DNA of 64,000 bases, from assembly GCF_023347275.1 (NCBI RefSeq), contig NZ_CP094468.1, positions 1,054,001-1,118,000 on the forward strand. Direction: 5' to 3'. This DNA comes from Faecalibacterium sp. I3-3-89. GTDB lineage: Bacteria > Bacillota > Clostridia > Oscillospirales > Ruminococcaceae. A model generated the notes under the pieces. It was not told where the DNA came from. It searched no databases and saw only the letters and a program-made list of their open reading frames with translations. The position numbers were made by a program, and so were the translations under genes. How positions within the stretch are numbered: position 1 is the first letter of the stretch; every line of letters begins with the position of its first letter. Below are positions 59,470-64,000 of this stretch, piece by piece.

Positions 59470-60354
59470 ATGAGAACGGATAAAAGCCGCAAACGGTTCG
59501 TATTCCTCTGTGTGGCACCGGCTACCATCCTGTTTTTTCTCTTTATGATCCTGCCCACCCTCAACGTGTTCCGCATGAGTTTGTATGAGCGGGGTGCCTA
59601 TTCTCCCAACGAGACCTTTGTGGGGCTCAAAAACTTCCAGCATCTGCTGAAAGATACCCAGTTCATCCGCTCGATGCAGAATATGATCCTGCTCGTGGTG
59701 GTGGTCACCATCGTCACCTTTGCGTTTGCGCTGGTGTTTGCAGCCATCCTGACCCGCGAAAAGATCAAAGGGCAGAACTTCTTTCGGGTCATCTTCTACA
59801 TCCCCAACATCCTGTCGGTGGTCGTCATCTCCGGCATCTTCTCTGCCATCTATAAGCCGGAAAACGGCATGCTGAACAGCATCATCGGCCTGTTCCGCAA
59901 CATGAGCGACCCCATCCTGTGGAAGGGCGAAAAACTGGTCATCCCCTCCATCATCATTGCCATGGTGTGGCAGGCCATCGGCTACTACATGGTCATGTAC
60001 ATGGCCTCCATGTCTGCCGTGCCCATCAGCCTGTACGAGAGCGCCAATCTGGACGGTGCCGGGCGGCTGACCCAGTTCTTCCAGATTACCATCCCCCTCA
60101 TCTGGACGAATATCCGCACCACCCTCACCTTCTTTATCATCTCCACCATCAACATGGCCTTCCTCTTCGTCAAGGCCATGACAAGCGGCGGCCCCAACGG
60201 CGCATCGGATGTGGCGCTGAGCTATATGTACAGCCAGAAGGACGCTGGCCTGTATGGCTATAGTATGGCCATCGGCGTCGTCATTTTCCTGTTCTCGTTT
60301 GCGCTGTCCGCCTGTGTCAACAAGGCCACCAGCCGTGACCCGCTGGAATTTTAA
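59470..60354 (+). CDS. Sugar ABC transporter permease (MalF type)
   Basis: This 294-residue, six-helix permease has the ATPase-contacting EAA loop in LYESANLDGAGRLTQFFQITIPLI (about 193-216). The N-terminal segment is LCVAPATILFFLFMILPTLNVFRMSLYE. It pairs with the permease that starts 12 bases after it to form the channel for the disaccharide. The start follows AAGGAGCGG, 87 bases after the binding-protein gene. Confidence 0.88.
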   Translation: MRTDKSRKRFVFLCVAPATILFFLFMILPTLNVFRMSLYERGAYSPNETFVGLKNFQHLLKDTQFIRSMQNMILLVVVVTIVTFAFALVFAAILTREKIKGQNFFRVIFYIPNILSVVVISGIFSAIYKPENGMLNSIIGLFRNMSDPILWKGEKLVIPSIIIAMVWQAIGYYMVMYMASMSAVPISLYESANLDGAGRLTQFFQITIPLIWTNIRTTLTFFIISTINMAFLFVKAMTSGGPNGASDVALSYMYSQKDAGLYGYSMAIGVVIFLFSFALSACVNKATSRDPLEF

Positions 60355-60366
60355 GGAGGGAAGAAG

Positions 60367-61263
60367 ATGCAGAATACCACCGAAAAATCTTCCCGCTCTG
60401 CGGAAGGTCTGTACAAGTTTTTCATCTATTTTGTGCTGGTTCTGCTGGCCGTGACCATCATCGTGCCGGTGGCATGGGTGTTCATGGCCTCCATCAAGCA
60501 GAACGCCGAGTTCTACGGCAACCCCTGGGCACTGCCCGCCGGATTCTACTGGCAGAACTTCGTCAACGCATGGAACGGCGCGAAAATGGGCGAATATATG
60601 CTCAACTCGGTCATCGTCACCGCGCTGGCGCTGGCACTGTTGCTGGTCGTTGCCCTGCCCGCCGCCTACTGTCTGTCCCGCTTCCACTTCAAGGGGCGCA
60701 AGATACTGAACACCTTGTTCATGGCGGGCCTGTTCATCAACGTGAACTACATCGTGGTGCCCATCTTTTTGATGCTGCGGGACAGCGATGTGTGGCTGAA
60801 AGGCCATTTCGGCAGCGGCTTTCTGCTGAACAATCTGGTGGTGCTGGCGGTGGTATACGCCGCCACCGCGCTGCCCTTTACCATCTACCTGCTGTCGGGC
60901 TACTTTGCCACCCTGCCCCACGACTTTGAGGAGGCGGCCTACATCGACGGTGCGAGCTATTTCTCCACCATGACCCGCATCATCTTCCCCATGGCAAAGC
61001 CGTCCATCATCACCATTATCCTGTTCAACTTCCTGTCCTTCTGGAACGAGTATATCATTTCCATGACCCTCATGAGTTCTACCAGCGCACCCCGCACCCT
61101 GCCGGTCGGCCTGCTGAACCTGATGCAGGCCCAGCAGAGTGCGGCGCAGTACGGCACCATGTATGCCGGTTTAGTGCTGGTGATGCTGCCCACCCTGATT
61201 TTGTACATCTGCGTGCAGCGGCAGCTGACGCAGGGCATGACCGTGGGCGGTCTGAAAGGGTAA
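60367..61263 (+). CDS. Sugar ABC transporter permease (MalG type)
   Basis: This 298-residue permease has the EAA loop FEEAAYIDGASYFSTMTRIIFPMAKP (about 190-215) and an N-terminal helix (YFVLVLLAVTIIVPVAWVFMASIK). The C-terminal end is short, typical of MalG-like partners. AAGGAGG lies before the ATG. It forms a heterodimer with the 59470 product. Confidence 0.88.
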   Translation: MQNTTEKSSRSAEGLYKFFIYFVLVLLAVTIIVPVAWVFMASIKQNAEFYGNPWALPAGFYWQNFVNAWNGAKMGEYMLNSVIVTALALALLLVVALPAAYCLSRFHFKGRKILNTLFMAGLFINVNYIVVPIFLMLRDSDVWLKGHFGSGFLLNNLVVLAVVYAATALPFTIYLLSGYFATLPHDFEEAAYIDGASYFSTMTRIIFPMAKPSIITIILFNFLSFWNEYIISMTLMSSTSAPRTLPVGLLNLMQAQQSAAQYGTMYAGLVLVMLPTLILYICVQRQLTQGMTVGGLKG

Positions 61264-61274
61264 GGTGACAAACG

Positions 61275-61466
61275 ATGAAAGCATTCTGGAAAAACAATCC
61301 TGCCCTGCGCATCGTGCTGATGATCGTGCTGTTTGTGCTGTCCATTGCACTGGTGGTCGCAGGCTGGAAAATGACCGGGCAGCTGGCTGGTCTTGGCATT
61401 ATGCTCTTGGGCGTGGCGTTGCTGCTGGCAGTGCTGGCCATCTACAATGCGACCTATCAGGATTGA
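61275..61466 (+). CDS. Small two-helix membrane protein of the sugar operon (DUF6903-like)
   Basis: This 63-residue protein has two hydrophobic helices (about 13-30 and 35-56, LRIVLMIVLFVLSIALVVAG and GLGIMLLGVALLLAVLAIYN). It resembles the DUF6903 proteins that I recall as a frequent companion of lacto-N-biose transport genes, not checked. It lies 11 bases after the permease and 29 before the phosphorylase. It may assist the transporter; the function is unknown. Confidence 0.65.
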   Translation: MKAFWKNNPALRIVLMIVLFVLSIALVVAGWKMTGQLAGLGIMLLGVALLLAVLAIYNATYQD

Positions 61467-61495
61467 GGATAAGAGAGAGGTAAAGGAGAATCCCT

Positions 61496-63655
61496 ATGGA
61501 TGAAACAAGAAAGTCCGGGCGCGTGACAATCCCCACCGACTTGGACGTGGTGCCCGAAACGCTGGAAATTCTGAAAAAGTGGGGTGCAGACGCCATCCGC
61601 GACTGCGACGGCACCGACTTTCCGCAGCAGCTGAAGGATGCCGATGCAAAGATCTACTCCACCTATTATACCACCCGCAAGGACAACGCATGGGCCAAGG
61701 CGAACCCGGACGAGGTACAGCAGTGCTACATCATGACCGGCTTCTACACCGCTCCCGGCGACACCGTGACCATCCCGCTGATGAAGGGCATCAGCCCGGA
61801 GCTGATGCAGGTGAACACCAACGATGACATCACCCGCTGGTGGGAGGTCATGGACCGAACCACCGGCCAGCCCGTGCCGCCGGAAAAGTGGAGCTATGCG
61901 GACGGCAGCGTGACCGTGCAGGCCGTGCCGTTCCATGAATATACGGTCAGCTTTCTGGCCTACCTCATCTGGGACCCGGTGCATATGTACAACGCTACCA
62001 CCAACGGCTGGACGAACTTTGAGCACCAGATTACTTTTGATGTGCGTCAGCCCAAGACCCACAAGTATTCCATGGAGCGCCTGCGCAAGTTCATCCAGGA
62101 GCATCCGTATGTGAACGTCATCCGCTACACCACCTTCTTCCACCAGTTCACCCTGATCTTCGACGAGCTGAAGCGGGAGAAGTTCGTGGACTGGTATGGA
62201 TACTCTGCTTCGGTCAGCCCTTATATCCTCAACCAGTTTGAGCAGGAAGTGGGCTACAAGTTCCGCCCGGAGTACATCATCGATCAGGGCTACTATAACA
62301 ACCAGTACCGGGTGCCCAGCAAGGAATTCCGGGATTTTCAGGCCTTCCAGCGCCGCGAGGTGGCAAAGCTTGCCAAGGAGATGGTGGACATCACCCACGA
62401 GTGCGGGTGCGAAGCCATGATGTTCCTCGGCGACCACTGGATCGGCACCGAACCTTTCATGCCGGAGTTCAAGACCATCGGACTGGATGCCGTAGTGGGC
62501 AGCGTGGGCAACGGCTCCACCCTGCGCCTGATCTCTGACATTGAGGGCGTGAAGTACACCGAGGGCCGTTTCCTGCCCTACTTCTTCCCCGACACCTTCC
62601 ACGAGGGCGGCGACCCGGTGCGGGAAGCCAAGGAGAACTGGGTTACAGCCCGCCGCGCTATCCTGCGCAAGCCCATCGACCGCATCGGCTATGGCGGCTA
62701 TCTGAAACTGGCCTTGCAGTTCCCGGAGTTCGTGGATTACGTGGAGAGCGTCTGCAACGAGTTCCGCGAACTGTACGAGAACATCAAGGGCACCACACCC
62801 TACTGTGTCAAGCGAGTGGCCGTGCTGAACTGTTGGGGTAAAATGCGGGCTTGGGGCTGTCACATGGTGCATCACGCCCTCTATTACAAGCAGAACTATA
62901 GCTATGCCGGTGTCATTGAGATGCTGTCCGGTGCGCCCTTTGATGTGAAGTTCATCAGCTTTGAGGACATCAAGAACGACCCGCATCTGCTGGACTCGTT
63001 GGATGTCATTATCAATGTCGGCGATGCCGACACCGCACACACCGGCGGCATCTGGTGGGAAGACCCGGAGATCTCCTCCGCTATCCGCAAGTTCGTCTGG
63101 AACGGCGGCGGCTTTATCGGCGTGGGTGAGCCTTCCGGTCACCCGTATCAGGGCCACATTCTCCAGCTTGCCAGCGTGCTGGGCGTGGAGGAAGAAAACG
63201 GCTTCACCCTCAACTACGACAAATACAACTGGGAGGAGCACCCCGACCACTTTATCTTGCAGGACGCCGACCAACCCGTGGACTTTGGCGAGGGCAAAAA
63301 GAACATCTACGCCCTTGAGGGCACCGAGGTGCTGGTGCAGCGGAACAAGGAAGTACAGATGGCTGCCCACGACTTCGGCAAGGGTCGTGCCGTGTACATC
63401 AGCGGTGTGCCTTACAGTTTTGCCAACAGCCGCACCCTTTACCGCGCTATCCTGTGGAGTGCCCACAGCGAGGAGGAACTGCATACATGGTTCAGCTCCA
63501 ATTATAATGTAGAAGTTCACGCCTACGTCAAGAACGGCAAGTACTGCGTGGTGAACAACACGTACGAGCCGCAGGACACCACCGTTTACACCACAGACGG
63601 CAGCAGCTTTGCTCTGCATCTGGATGCCAACGAGATCAAGTGGTATGAGATCTAA
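61496..63655 (+). CDS. lnpA: 1,3-beta-galactosyl-N-acetylhexosamine phosphorylase (GH112)
   Basis: This 719-residue enzyme is recognised by the N-terminal GRVTIPTDLDVVPETLEIL and WGADAIRDCDGTDFP, and by TTRKDNAWAKANPDEVQQCYIM, which are hallmarks of GLNBP. The TIM-barrel domain is followed by a flavodoxin-like part (NCWGKMRAWGCHMVHHALYYKQN) and a beta C-terminus. It phosphorolyses lacto-N-biose and galacto-N-biose to galactose 1-phosphate and GlcNAc or GalNAc. The partner kinase on the other side of the locus is interrupted. AAAGGAG precedes the ATG. Confidence 0.93.
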   Translation: MDETRKSGRVTIPTDLDVVPETLEILKKWGADAIRDCDGTDFPQQLKDADAKIYSTYYTTRKDNAWAKANPDEVQQCYIMTGFYTAPGDTVTIPLMKGISPELMQVNTNDDITRWWEVMDRTTGQPVPPEKWSYADGSVTVQAVPFHEYTVSFLAYLIWDPVHMYNATTNGWTNFEHQITFDVRQPKTHKYSMERLRKFIQEHPYVNVIRYTTFFHQFTLIFDELKREKFVDWYGYSASVSPYILNQFEQEVGYKFRPEYIIDQGYYNNQYRVPSKEFRDFQAFQRREVAKLAKEMVDITHECGCEAMMFLGDHWIGTEPFMPEFKTIGLDAVVGSVGNGSTLRLISDIEGVKYTEGRFLPYFFPDTFHEGGDPVREAKENWVTARRAILRKPIDRIGYGGYLKLALQFPEFVDYVESVCNEFRELYENIKGTTPYCVKRVAVLNCWGKMRAWGCHMVHHALYYKQNYSYAGVIEMLSGAPFDVKFISFEDIKNDPHLLDSLDVIINVGDADTAHTGGIWWEDPEISSAIRKFVWNGGGFIGVGEPSGHPYQGHILQLASVLGVEEENGFTLNYDKYNWEEHPDHFILQDADQPVDFGEGKKNIYALEGTEVLVQRNKEVQMAAHDFGKGRAVYISGVPYSFANSRTLYRAILWSAHSEEELHTWFSSNYNVEVHAYVKNGKYCVVNNTYEPQDTTVYTTDGSSFALHLDANEIKWYEI

Positions 63656-63674
63656 GTTCTCCTTTTCATAAACG

Positions 63675-63716
63675 AACACAACGGGCAGCTCTGTTACCAG
63701 AGCTGCCCGTTGTGTT
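63675..63716 (+). terminator. Terminator of the lacto-N-biose operon
   Basis: AACACAACGGGCAGCTCTG (63675-63693) and its exact complement (63698-63716) enclose a TTAC loop. The right arm ends in GTGTTT. A strong stem, though the T run is short. Confidence 0.8.
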
Positions 63717-63789
63717 TGCTGTATCTGCCGATAACTCAACCTGTGTCAATCGAACGCTGCAATGGAGATGGCTGGAAACGCAGAAATTC

Positions 63790-63939
63790 AGTAATGCGAG
63801 CGTAATAGACCTGCAGAAAAAAGAAACTGCCCGTGCGAGTATGCGTAAGATGGTGAAACACTTACTGAAAAAATTTAAGTATCCACCGGTGGCATATGAT
63901 ACGGCAATCAGCACGGTCATTAGCCAGTGTGAGATGTGA
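63790..63939 (+). pseudogene. C-terminal remnant of a type I restriction HsdR subunit
   Basis: In the frame ending at TGA 63937-63939 the last 45-50 residues (VIDLQKKETARASMRKMVK, HLLKKFKYPPVAYDTA, ISTVISQCEM) match the helical C-terminal end of HsdR/DUF3387 proteins. The upstream frame back to 63712 runs through the terminator and does not look like HsdR, so the rest of the gene is gone. It is a decayed fragment. Confidence 0.6.
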
Positions 63940-63987
63940 ACTGACAACATGGTAGTATGAATTGTATGAAATGTCGTTGATTTGTGC

Positions 63988-63993
63988 TTGACA
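63988..63993 (+). promoter_or_regulatory. Possible -35 element at the window end
   Basis: A consensus TTGACA lies at 63988-63993. The -10 position would be beyond the window, so this cannot be confirmed. Confidence 0.25.
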
Positions 63994-64000
63994 ATCGGAT

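Noticed and set aside
1..64000. CRISPR arrays, rRNA operons or intact insertion sequences
   Set aside because: No regularly spaced direct repeats, rRNA sequence or transposase gene was seen in the window.

Overview
The window looks like a high-GC gut Clostridia chromosome, most likely Faecalibacterium or a close Oscillospiraceae relative. This is inferred from the GC-rich coding style, the anaerobic (Cbi-type) cobalamin pathway, the GGGtGRT protein pair, the lacto-N-biose/galacto-N-biose locus and a CTCTC..CCCAAAGGG intergenic repeat of a kind I associate with that group. No 16S or other marker is present to prove it.

Positions 1-22156 are dominated by one large corrinoid locus. A cobalamin riboswitch (278-474) precedes an exported CbiK-type chelatase lipoprotein. 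Then come a two-repeat lipoprotein and a BtuF/BtuC/BtuD-type importer whose ATPase is fused to CbiD. The rest follows as a tight, largely ATGA-coupled series: cbiL, cbiF, cbiG, cbiH, cbiJ, cbiET, cbiA, cobT, cobU, cobS, a miniature CobU-like gene, cobC, cbiB, cobD, cbiP, cobA and cbiC. Together they cover corrin ring synthesis, amidation, adenosylation, aminopropanol attachment and lower-ligand assembly. Uroporphyrinogen and sirohydrochlorin synthesis genes are not in the window.

Positions 22210-46260 are mostly ordinary chromosome. A convergent minus-strand trio (unknown protein, VWA protein, MoxR-type ATPase) is followed by an alanine/sodium symporter, a small lipoprotein, a FucO-type alcohol dehydrogenase, a duplicated CmpB-type membrane protein, an Fsa/transaldolase-like aldolase, hisS, an MFS transporter and the NifU-like/GGGtGRT pair behind a structured leader. 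Next are an exported flavin reductase with a NusG-II protein, a MacAB-like efflux set, an SLH-domain protein, ComF and tRNA-Pro(GGG).

Positions about 46300-55440 look like a decayed integrative mobilizable element. It carries an AT-rich left arm (DUF6061-like gene, a gene broken by an in-frame TGA, an XRE-ImmA/IrrE protein), a serine recombinase that has lost its N-terminal catalytic part, a small unknown gene, a ParB-like protein, a MOBP-type relaxase, MobC and a hairpin-rich oriT-like region.

Positions 55521-63940 hold a lacto-N-biose/galacto-N-biose utilisation locus: an AraC regulator and an N-acetylhexosamine kinase on the minus strand, and a sugar ABC importer plus GH112 phosphorylase on the plus strand. 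The kinase carries an in-frame amber codon. The window ends with a fragment resembling the C-terminus of a type I restriction HsdR subunit.
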